This document shows, piece by piece, positions 57,143 through 64,000 of a stretch of 64,000 nt of DNA. How positions within the stretch are numbered: position 1 is the first letter of the stretch; each line of letters opens with the position of its first letter. Where the stretch lies: the NCBI RefSeq assembly GCF_000243315.1, contig NZ_JH597761.1:1090813-1154812 (forward strand), read 5' to 3'. The position numbers were made by a program, and so were the translations under genes. The DNA comes from Metallosphaera yellowstonensis MK1. GTDB taxonomy: Archaea > Thermoproteota > Thermoprotei_A > Sulfolobales > Sulfolobaceae. The notes beneath the pieces are model-generated. The model worked only from the letters and a program-made list of their open reading frames with translations. It searched no databases and was not told the origin of the DNA.

Positions 57143-57172
57143 GATAAACCGCGAAGTTTATGCACTCTATAG
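57143..57172 (+). mobile_element. Solo IS607-type left end
   Basis: CCGATAAACCGCGAAGTTTATGCACT resembles the left end before tnpA at 47630. It is followed by a 64-bp MITE and then a right end at 57300, so the whole is an internally deleted IS607 derivative hit by a MITE. Confidence 0.5.
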
Positions 57173-57236
57173 CAGCAGTTACTAGATTTTGCCTTGATTA
57201 CAGGGCAATATCTAAGGGAAAGTCCCACAACTGCTG
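57173..57236. mobile_element. 64-bp MITE, family 1
   Basis: CAGCAGTTACTAG ... CCCACAACTGCTG with approximate target duplication TCTAT. Subtype with internal ATTACAGGGCAATATCTAAGG. Confidence 0.85.
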
Positions 57237-57299
57237 TCTATTAGGAAAAAATCACACCAAACGAGATGGAAGCATCACGATAGGTGTGACGACGAGTCA

Positions 57300-57455
57300 T
57301 GTATGGGACGTGCGGGTTTCCTCAACGGATAGAGTCACGCCGGTGGGTGGGGTCATCCCACTTAGGAGTGCGAACGGATCGGCCCTGACTCCGTGAAACT
57401 CAAGGCCTAGGATTTATGCAAATCCATGAAAATTCGATGAAAGCCCAAACCTCTT
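57300..57455 (+). mobile_element. IS607-type right end, copy 4
   Basis: GGGTTTCCTCAACGGATAGAG ... GGATTTATGCAAATCCATGAAA, homologous to the right end at 50575-50740. No gene is attached. Confidence 0.6.
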
Positions 57456-57541
57456 AGATAAGACAACAGATTCTTGACGAGAATGTAGGCCAATGCACCC
57501 GAGAATCAGGCTTTATATATTTTCAGTTCGTGTTGGGAACC

Positions 57542-58462
57542 ATGACATTTAACCTGAGATTGGAAATGATAGCAGCTGGATTTCTTACGGTAGTTTCTGA
57601 AGCTTTAACGATTTATACACTTCTCGCGTTACTGGGGATATCTCCTCTCATCGTCCTATTTGTCCTTCCCATCTTTTGGTTCGTTCAATGGGTCGTCTCT
57701 CCCTATCTAGTGGGTAGGAACACCTTTGAGGTCACTCCCTATGACCCAACGTTCGGCTGGGTGTACCATCTGGTCAGTGAAGTAGCCGTGGAGTCTAGGG
57801 TTAAACCCCCGAAGGTGTACGTGGCTGATGTAGGCTATCCTAACGCTTTCGCCCACGGAAATTACATAACCGGAAAGAGGGTGGCCATAACGATCCCTCT
57901 TTTGAACATTCTGACCCCACAGGAGTTGAGGGCGGTAGTAGCCCACGAGATAGGGCACATCAAACACAACGATGTGGAAATAGGGATGGCCCTAGGACTG
58001 ATACCTACAGCACTGAGTTACGTGAGCACGCTATTGATGTACGCTGGATATTTCCTCCTATTCCTAGCAGGTGATGAAGTGGAATTGGCCATGGCCTTGG
58101 CTTCACTGGCCCTCGGGGGATTTCTCTTCGTAGTGACGTTCTTCCTTCAGATATTCGTGCTCTGGTTCAATAGGCTGAGGGAGTCCTACGCCGACTATCA
58201 TTCGGTCTCCCTTCTAGGCAAGGGGTCACTGAACCTAGCCACTGCCTTGGCAAAGATACAGATCTACATGCAGAAAGTTAGGCTGGATCCCTTCACCGGG
58301 ATCATAGTCACTACGGCTCCCGTGAGGGTTGATAACACAGAACCTTATCTCCTGGTTCAGGAGTGGTTGAGAAAGAAGGTGTCCCTCCTGACGGACTTTC
58401 TGTCAACCCACCCCCACCCAGCTAAACGGGTACAGATGATTTACAGTCTGATCGGTGGTTAG
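57542..58462 (+). CDS. htpX: HtpX-like membrane metalloprotease (M48)
   Basis: 306 residues with membrane helices at about 10-58 and 145-205. Zinc-protease motif AVVAHEIGHIKHND (His135, Glu136, His139), and a third ligand Glu in NRLRESYADYHSV. It degrades damaged membrane proteins. A TATA box CTTTATATATTTTC (57511-57524) sits about 25 nt before ATG 57542, so that ATG is preferred over the GTG 12 nt upstream, and the mRNA is leaderless. Confidence 0.92.
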   Translation: MTFNLRLEMIAAGFLTVVSEALTIYTLLALLGISPLIVLFVLPIFWFVQWVVSPYLVGRNTFEVTPYDPTFGWVYHLVSEVAVESRVKPPKVYVADVGYPNAFAHGNYITGKRVAITIPLLNILTPQELRAVVAHEIGHIKHNDVEIGMALGLIPTALSYVSTLLMYAGYFLLFLAGDEVELAMALASLALGGFLFVVTFFLQIFVLWFNRLRESYADYHSVSLLGKGSLNLATALAKIQIYMQKVRLDPFTGIIVTTAPVRVDNTEPYLLVQEWLRKKVSLLTDFLSTHPHPAKRVQMIYSLIGG

Positions 58463-58496
58463 GGAATTTGGCTGTCCGTTCTAAACGTAGGACTTT

Positions 58497-59306
58497 TCAG
58501 TCACTGTAATCCTGGAGGATCCTCTTGGCGAGCTTGTAGTGGACGTAGTCTACCAGCTTGTCGTCTAACCTTATAGCCCCCTTACCAATCTTCATCGCCT
58601 CTTCAAAAGCCTGAACGACCTTCCTGTGCCACTCTATCTCCTCCTTAGAGGGGGAGAAGACCTGGTTCGCCACGTCCACCTGCGAAGGATGGATGACCTG
58701 CTTCCCCACGAAGCCGAGAGATTTGGCCAGGAGAGCCTCTCTCCTGAATCCCTCAACGTCCTTGAGATCGAAGAACACCCTGTCCACCGGATCGACATCA
58801 TACGTCTTCGCAGTGATCGCTATGGCAGTCATGACGTAAATGTTTCCCTCATAACCACGTAGATCCCCTCCAGCGTGGAGGGCCAGATCTGCAGCACCGT
58901 AACTCACTGCCACCACACCTTCAGACCTCACGAGTTCCTCCAAGGTCGTCAAACCCTTTGGGGTCTCCACGATGGGCTCAATCTCCTTTCCCGTAACCTC
59001 GTGAACGAAGCTCAGGTCTCCCTCTGCCTTAGGCACCAACACGGTATGCAACTCTAGCTCTCCCAGAAGTAGAAGATCTCTCAGACCATCCCTAGTGTTT
59101 ACGGAGTTTATCCTAACTGCTAACTCTCTCTTACCCCACTCCAACTGTTTGACCAAGAGCCTGAGGTTCTCCCTCGCCTTCTCCTTCTGGTCTGGGGGGA
59201 CCGAGTCCTCAAGGTCGAAGATCACTGTGTCTGAGGGGATTTCCACGCTCTTCCTGATCATCTTTTCGCTAATGGCGGGTACGTAGAGCTGAGATCTCCT
59301 CCTCAT
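58497..59306 (-). CDS. CitE-like (HpcH/HpaI aldolase family) lyase
   Basis: 269 residues. TIM-barrel signature of CitE/malyl-CoA lyases: start RRSQLYVPAISEKMIRKS, DTVIFDLEDSVPPDQKEKAR (metal-binding Glu/Asp), LAVRINSVNTRDG, TVLVPKAE, PIVETPKG and AVSYGAADLALHAGGD, ending with GKQVIHPSQVDV. Acts on acyl-CoA thioesters such as citryl-, malyl- or beta-methylmalyl-CoA. No citrate lyase alpha or gamma genes are adjacent, so a stand-alone lyase or thioesterase role is more likely. Confidence 0.88.
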   Translation of the reverse strand: MRRRSQLYVPAISEKMIRKSVEIPSDTVIFDLEDSVPPDQKEKARENLRLLVKQLEWGKRELAVRINSVNTRDGLRDLLLLGELELHTVLVPKAEGDLSFVHEVTGKEIEPIVETPKGLTTLEELVRSEGVVAVSYGAADLALHAGGDLRGYEGNIYVMTAIAITAKTYDVDPVDRVFFDLKDVEGFRREALLAKSLGFVGKQVIHPSQVDVANQVFSPSKEEIEWHRKVVQAFEEAMKIGKGAIRLDDKLVDYVHYKLAKRILQDYSD

Positions 59307-59331
59307 CTCAATCTATTCCAGTAAAAGGGTA

Positions 59332-59394
59332 CAGCATTTATTAGATTTCGCCTGATTACAGGGCGATATTTAAGGGAAGGTCCCATAACTGGTG
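59332..59394. mobile_element. 64-bp MITE, family 1 (decayed, 63 bp)
   Basis: CAGCATTTATTAGATTTCGCC ... GTCCCATAACTGGTG with mutated ends and no target duplication. Confidence 0.75.
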
Positions 59395-59678
59395 CAGGTA
59401 TTTACGCACTCTTACCTTAAGAGCGGGACGGTGCTCTCGTCTATGTGAGGTCCTTAACCACGTGTATGTACTCCCGATCTTGCTGTGTGGAAGACGTCAC
59501 GTTACACTGCAACCTCTACAGGTGAGGTTCCCTCTGATGGGCTTGAGGTCTCTGGACTGAACGCGGGAGGTTTCTGTGACGGGAATTGGAAGTGGAAGTC
59601 GCGATTCAGGTTAGCCATTTTATTACGAGAAGAACAGTTTTGATAAGTAATAAATAGTTCCCAGTTAGGAATCTTCCC
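59395..59678. other. Spacer without gene
   Basis: No convincing coding frame. The TAAGTAATAAATAG tract (59643-59656) before the next ATG is a plausible promoter. Confidence 0.3.
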
Positions 59679-60194
59679 ATGCGAAGAGTTTTGATATTAC
59701 TAGTGAGTGCCTTACTTGTTGTGTCATTGGCTTCACTATTTATGGTGCTGAACATCCTCGATCAGAGATATCCCCTCCCGACATCACAGGGACTCGACTC
59801 TCAACTTGGTGGAAAGTGGCAGGTAGTGGCTGAAGGTAATCTAGATAATACCTCCGGCTTGTCCAAGATATTAAGTGCCCTGGCTGAGGATTCCCAGAAC
59901 TCCTACTTCGCTTCCTATAAAGGAGAGGATCAGATCCTGACGGTCTTTGTGTTTAAACTTCACACTAACTACACAGATTCCCTGCTATACAAGATAAGGG
60001 AAATATACACGACTCTGAACTGGTCTGTGAGACCTCTCAATGAGACCCCAGGGTTCTACATTTCCTCTCCACAGGCACAGTATGTATACGCAGGTTACAA
60101 AGAGTGGATAGTGGTGATCTACATTAACGGGACCCAGGTGAGACCAGGAGAGGAGCTCCAGGTCCTCTCCTTGGCCTTAAATCAGCTAGATTGA
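59679..60194 (+). CDS. Membrane-anchored protein of unknown family
   Basis: 171 residues: one N-terminal helix (4-26) followed by an extracytoplasmic alpha/beta domain (GKWQVVAEGNLDNTSG, then ILTVFVFKLHTNYTDSLLYK and QYVYAGYKEWIVVIYINGT). Three Asn-x-Ser/Thr sites suit a surface protein. It ends 1 bp before the convergent TusA-fusion gene. No family was recognised. Confidence 0.65.
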   Translation: MRRVLILLVSALLVVSLASLFMVLNILDQRYPLPTSQGLDSQLGGKWQVVAEGNLDNTSGLSKILSALAEDSQNSYFASYKGEDQILTVFVFKLHTNYTDSLLYKIREIYTTLNWSVRPLNETPGFYISSPQAQYVYAGYKEWIVVIYINGTQVRPGEELQVLSLALNQLD

Positions 60195-60195
60195 C

Positions 60196-61215
60196 TCAAA
60201 GAGGTATGGACGGCCTCAGGTAGAATGTGTGACCTAATCCCTTAATACTGCTCAACCGATTCAAGGCTTCTCGGTTTACCGACCTGACTCCCTGGTCGTT
60301 TAGCGTTACCCCCAAAACGTTCTCGTCCTCAACCAAAGCCGTGAGGTGCCACCCCCTACCTATGGAGGCTGCAGCGATCATAGTCAGCCCCTCGCCCCTG
60401 AGTATGCTCGGACTTAAGGCCTCAACCTTTTCTCTCCTCACCACCCTGTCGAACACAGTGTACAGGTAAGCCAAGAAAGCTCCGTCACCCATCAACTCTT
60501 CTATTCCCCTCCTCTCCTCTAAGGCCTCCGCAAATTGCCAATGAGTTGACGGATCACCCAGCTTGAGCATCACGAAGGAGACATAATCTCCCATGTTGAA
60601 TATCTCGTACTTAGAGTTGAAGAGTTTAGCAACCTCCGGTAGGGTTACTTCCACTGCTGCCGGATGATCCACCAGGAGCTCTAACATCTCGCCCGGCTTG
60701 ATCTTCATCAATTCCCTCTTAGCTATCATCTCTGGCACTGGGCACACCTCGCCCCTCACATCCACAACTTTCTTGACCTCTGGTTTCAGCATGGAGGCAA
60801 TGAGGCTTAAGGGAAAACTCTCTACTCTTCCCTTGGAGCATATCAGGCTACCGTACTCCCTTATGTTCCTGGTTAAGGTATTCAGCAGACTTTCCTTCAA
60901 CACGGAGTTCGGAGACTCCACGTTAATCCTGACCTGTAGGTTTCCTTTACCTCTCCTAAAACTTATGGAGGAGTAGAACCTCCCGTTCTCTTCCACGATT
61001 TCCAGTTTATCGGAGCTGACCCTAACGAAAACCTTGAAAGATAGACCGGCTAGCCTGAGGACACCAGTGTATCCCCAGTTCAGCCTCTTCAGATCGTGGA
61101 GCATATAGAGCCTACGATACTTTTCCAGATCCAGTAAAGGTTTATAGCTCACTTCACCTAGGCTTATTACTTCAGATTCCACATGATAAATTACTTTTAG
61201 GCCTAATAAACCCAT
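60196..61215 (-). CDS. TusA/SirA-domain protein with extra N- and C-terminal domains
   Basis: 339 residues. Residues about 148-218 are a TusA-like sulfurtransferase domain with Cys158 in GEVCPVPEMIAKRELMKIKP and the usual DHPAAVEVTLPEVA helix. TusA proteins carry persulfide sulfur and are usually about 80 residues. Here an N-terminal alpha/beta domain of about 145 residues (possibly SRPBCC-like, with Cys126 near its end) and a C-terminal domain of about 115 residues with AAASIGRGWHLTALVED are added. In sulfur-oxidising Sulfolobales TusA works with DsrE and Hdr-like complexes; those genes are not in this window. Confidence 0.8.
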   Translation of the reverse strand: MGLLGLKVIYHVESEVISLGEVSYKPLLDLEKYRRLYMLHDLKRLNWGYTGVLRLAGLSFKVFVRVSSDKLEIVEENGRFYSSISFRRGKGNLQVRINVESPNSVLKESLLNTLTRNIREYGSLICSKGRVESFPLSLIASMLKPEVKKVVDVRGEVCPVPEMIAKRELMKIKPGEMLELLVDHPAAVEVTLPEVAKLFNSKYEIFNMGDYVSFVMLKLGDPSTHWQFAEALEERRGIEELMGDGAFLAYLYTVFDRVVRREKVEALSPSILRGEGLTMIAAASIGRGWHLTALVEDENVLGVTLNDQGVRSVNREALNRLSSIKGLGHTFYLRPSIPL

Positions 61216-61329
61216 CTAGTAGAAAATACTTAATTAAGAAAACCCCGAAGGCGTTCGAGGTCGTCGATACAACACTCCCTGTACTGTGCCCACCACGACG
61301 TCGAGAGAAGGTCTTAGGGCTGAATCCTT

Positions 61330-61790
61330 TTTCCCGTTAATAGAAATCTTTTTATATCTGTTTATAACGAATTTTCGTTGATAAATAATGACCTCCCACA
61401 CCGATGTGGGCTATGTCCAAAAGGGTGGGAGTGATTGCAGAGATGTGAGCCCCGTGCCGTTGGGCTCGAAGGAGTCCCATGACCCACCTACCTTAAGTAG
61501 GTGGTTGAGGGCTAAGTCCCTGCACTCGATCATGAATGAACATAAAATGATTGAAATGAAAGTGTAGGGATAAACGGTAGCCAACTGCTCCCTGGGTCAC
61601 GGACTGTGCCCCTATCTCGACGAGCCTTCAACGTTCGCAGGAAATTCATTAAATCGGTGGTTTCAGTGACGAGGAGACCGCTCTCTCCTAGCCTACCACA
61701 ACCGAGTACCACCGTAAGGGGATATGACTCTCAAGTTAGGAACCCTTGCCCTCAGGGCGGGGAGTAGGTCAGTCTTCTCCTGGCAGAGCC
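61330..61790 (+). mobile_element. Decayed IS605-type element
   Basis: The left portion (61335-61450) matches the remnant at 14335-14435. The right portion ends CCCTCAGGGCGGGGAGTAGG, the hairpin end also seen at 28430-28475. No readable tnpB remains between; only short scraps. Confidence 0.55.
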
Positions 61791-62207
61791 TATTTCGTCG
61801 CAACTCGTCGAGAGGTAGTCCATTTAACCCTACACCATTCTTAATCATTTTACCTCCCATCATGATTAAGTGCACGAAATTCCCTCACCCACGTACACAA
61901 CTTTGCGGTAACTAAGTAGACGGACCCCCAGAATCTAACGATACGGGGCTCACGTCACCACCAACACTCCCCTTTGGGTAGAGCTTATATGGTGTGAGAG
62001 AACTATTTTACGATAAACTTACATTTAATGAATATAAAACTGACTTTTAATATAAAAAAATTAAGCCCCAAACTCCACACGCTATCATAACAAAACGCAC
62101 TTTCAGATTCTACTGGTTGATCTTGATACGATAACAAAGTGTCCCTTTTCTTTGAATCTCAATGAAACTTAGTAAATGAGAGAAAGTAGTTATAAATGCA
62201 TCAATTT
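61791..62207. other. AT-rich spacer, no gene seen
   Basis: About 400 bp between IS remnants without a plausible protein or RNA gene. Confidence 0.3.
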
Positions 62208-63391
62208 GGGCGATTCAGGGCTCCTTTGCAAATTGTAATATCTCTGTTGATTTGGACTTATTCAATGAAGGAATTACTGAATATATTTGATCATATCACG
62301 AAGAAATAAGGGTTCTTGTAATATTATTACAATGATGAGATAACAGGTCGAGAGGTTGTAGTTGAGGGCTATGGCCCGGGCGATCTGGAGTATCCTCCAG
62401 GGGGAGTGGCACTTCCCGAACCTCCTCCTCTCCAGGAGGGAGTTGAAGGACTCGGCCAGGTTGTTCGACCTGAGGAGGGGCCAGAGCTCCCTGGGGGCGA
62501 GGAGGTAGGAGAGGAGGGGAGAGCCACGGGTGGGGACGGACTCGGCGAGGGAGAGGAGGAGGTCCAGCAAGACCCTCACCCTCCTGTCCACCCTCCGTTT
62601 GAGGTGGACCAGGCAGGTCTGCCTCGCGACCTTGATCCCGGAGCGGGAGATGGCCTCGTCCAGGGCCTTCACCCCGTCGGCTACGACCAGGGTGAGGTTG
62701 TACCTCCTCCACAGCCTCACCAGGAGGTCCCAGTAGCTCACGACGTCCTCCTCCCTGGTCAGGACCACGTCAAGCACGGCCCTCACACCGTGGTCAGTGA
62801 GTCCCAACGCGATTAAGAGGACCCCCCTCCTCCCTCCCCTCAACTTCACGTACTTCCCGTCCACGACCACGTACTTGAAGTCCCCCCTCACCTCCAGCTC
62901 CTGGGTCCAGAGCTTGGCGTTCAACTTCCCTCCCAACACGGAGTAGAGCAGGAGGAGGGCCCTGAGCACCAGCCCCTCCTCCCTGAGCAACTCCTCCACT
63001 CCAGTCCTCACCCTCTCCCCTGTACAGCACGGGCAACCTCACCGTGACCCGCTCCAGCCCGTACACGACCCCCCGGAGGGAGACCTTGAACCCCTTCAAG
63101 AACCTGTACCTGGCGTAACCCCTCCTCCTCACCTCCTTCCCCCTGGCGTACCCGGGGGAGGTCCTCTCCGCCTCCTCCAGGGCCCTCCTCTCGATCTCAG
63201 CCACCGTTTCATTTAATAGCGCGTCCTTCCCAAGTAACTCGGGGACGAGCGAGGTCACCACGTGATAAAATGGGTGTCTCATGGTATGACCTAGCGCTCG
63301 TCCCCTTTTTAGTGTTACTGATGTAGGATCAATTAAGTCACTTTCATTCTATAGAAACAAATAGAAATCGCAATGGAGACCTGAATCGCCC
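62208..63391 (-). mobile_element. IS256-family insertion sequence, copy 2
   Basis: 1184 bp with ends GGGCGATTCAGGGCTCC and GGAGACCTGAATCGCCC. Flanks lack an 8-bp duplication, suggesting recombination with the adjacent third copy or drift. Confidence 0.9.
62274..63282 (-). pseudogene. IS256-type transposase, frameshifted (copy 2)
   Basis: The catalytic part is in one frame from about 63011 (RGDFKYVVVDGKYVK, VVADGVKALDEAI, NLAESFNSLLERRR). The N-terminal 90 residues (MRHPFYHVVTSLVPELLGKD) are in another, broken around 63010-63030 (YRGEGEDW). The catalytic half is intact where copy 1 has its frameshift, so the two copies carry different lesions. Confidence 0.87.
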
Positions 63392-63496
63392 AAGAGATTA
63401 AATCCTCCTTATTATTCATAATATTCTACAAACTCTCTCATACTATATTAATAAGTATTACGGCATATGATAATACTTTCATTAATAATGCATCTA

Positions 63497-64000
63497 GGGT
63501 GATTCAGGGCTCCTTTGCAAATTGTAATATATCTCTCGGTTTAGACTTATTCAATGAAGGAATTACTGAATATATTTGATCATATCACGAAGAAATAAGA
63601 GTTCTTGTAATATTATTACAATGATGAGATGATAGGTCGAGAGGTTGTAGTTGAGGGCTATGGCCCTGGCGATCCCGGGGGGGGAGTGGCACTTGCCGAA
63701 CTCTCCAGGAGGGAGTTGAAGGACTCGGCCAGGTTGTTTGACCTGAGGAGGGACCTCCCTGGGGGCAAGGAGGTAGGAGAGGAGGGGAGAGCCACGGGTG
63801 GGGACGGACTCGGCGAAGGTTTCGCGTGTAAGCCGACTATCGGGACTACCACGGGAGCCACGGGTGGGGACGGACTCGGCGAGGGAGAGGAGGTCCAGCG
63901 CGTCCCTAACCCTCCTGTCCACCCTCCGTTTGAGGTGGACCAGGCAGGTCTGCCTCGCGACCTTGATCCCGGAGCGGGAGATTGCCGTGTCTAGGGCCTT
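63497..64000 (-). mobile_element. IS256-family insertion sequence, copy 3 (partial, runs off the window)
   Basis: Starts GGGTGATTCAGGGCTCC, 105 bp after copy 2 and in the same orientation. Only the 3' half of the transposase is present (about 63563 onward): pieces HLIIVIILQELLFLRDMIKY and AIALNYNLSTYH survive among several deletions. A 26-bp piece is duplicated around a 40-bp unique insert (63791-63816, 63857-63882). Confidence 0.85.

Noticed and set aside
63791..63882. Possible CRISPR-like repeat-spacer unit
   Set aside because: Only two repeats, which are pieces of a transposase gene; no array, leader or cas genes anywhere in the window.

Overview
The window looks like a chromosomal segment of a thermoacidophilic crenarchaeon of the order Sulfolobales, most like Metallosphaera or a related iron and sulfur oxidiser. 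The evidence is a cbsAB-soxL2-soxN-odsN type cluster, a fox-type iron-oxidation cluster, a second Cdc48-type ATPase, Hjc, M20 carboxypeptidase and agmatinase of archaeal type, many leaderless genes with TATA boxes about 30 nt before the start codon, and several crenarchaeal insertion sequence (IS) families. This is inference from gene content; no rRNA or tRNA gene was recognised.

Region 1 (1-5.7 kb) is a mosaic. A visibly GC-rich block (1-3462) encodes a complex iron-sulfur molybdoenzyme: the start of a Tat-exported molybdopterin catalytic subunit and an unusual fusion of an NrfD-type membrane anchor with a 16-cysteine 4[4Fe-4S] subunit. It abuts an AT-rich plasmid or virus remnant with a frameshifted HUH replication protein, a 32-bp palindrome and iteron-like repeats, followed by fragments of other genes, including the tail of a P-type ATPase. 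Region 2 (5.8-11.2 kb) is an intact cbsA-cbsB-soxL2-soxN-odsN operon for a cytochrome bc1-like complex. Region 3 (11.4-15.6 kb) holds carboxypeptidase, formyl-THF cycloligase-like, agmatinase, a duplicated small gene and a four-CBS protein.

Region 4 (15.9-39.9 kb) is a fox-type cluster: two nearly identical heme-copper oxidase subunits I, a subunit II with a modified CuA loop, CbsA/CbsB-like FoxC/FoxD, many small membrane proteins, a polyferredoxin membrane protein, a ferredoxin-CBS fusion and a ribbon-helix-helix (RHH) regulator. It is split into blocks by IS debris at 20.9-23.7, 27.7-28.5 and 35.0-36.2 kb. A cdc48-like gene lies inside it. FoxA/B/C/D would carry electrons from ferrous iron to oxygen, and the bc1-like and Fe-S modules could handle uphill flow; that division of labour is inference from the family literature.

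Region 5 (41.4-61.2 kb) carries housekeeping and surface functions: SSB-like protein, malate dehydrogenase, MFS transporter, a CARDB-type surface protein, a class III signal-peptide protein, an ABC importer with a fused permease, Hjc, acetamidase, HtpX-like protease, a CitE-like lyase and a TusA-domain fusion. An IS607-type element at 47.6-50.7 kb is interrupted by an ISH3-like IS. Region 6 (61.3-64 kb) is IS debris, with two more broken IS256-type copies.

At least two MITE families (64 bp and about 130 bp) are scattered through the window. Several copies retain target-site duplications, and one 64-bp MITE sits inside a 130-bp MITE.
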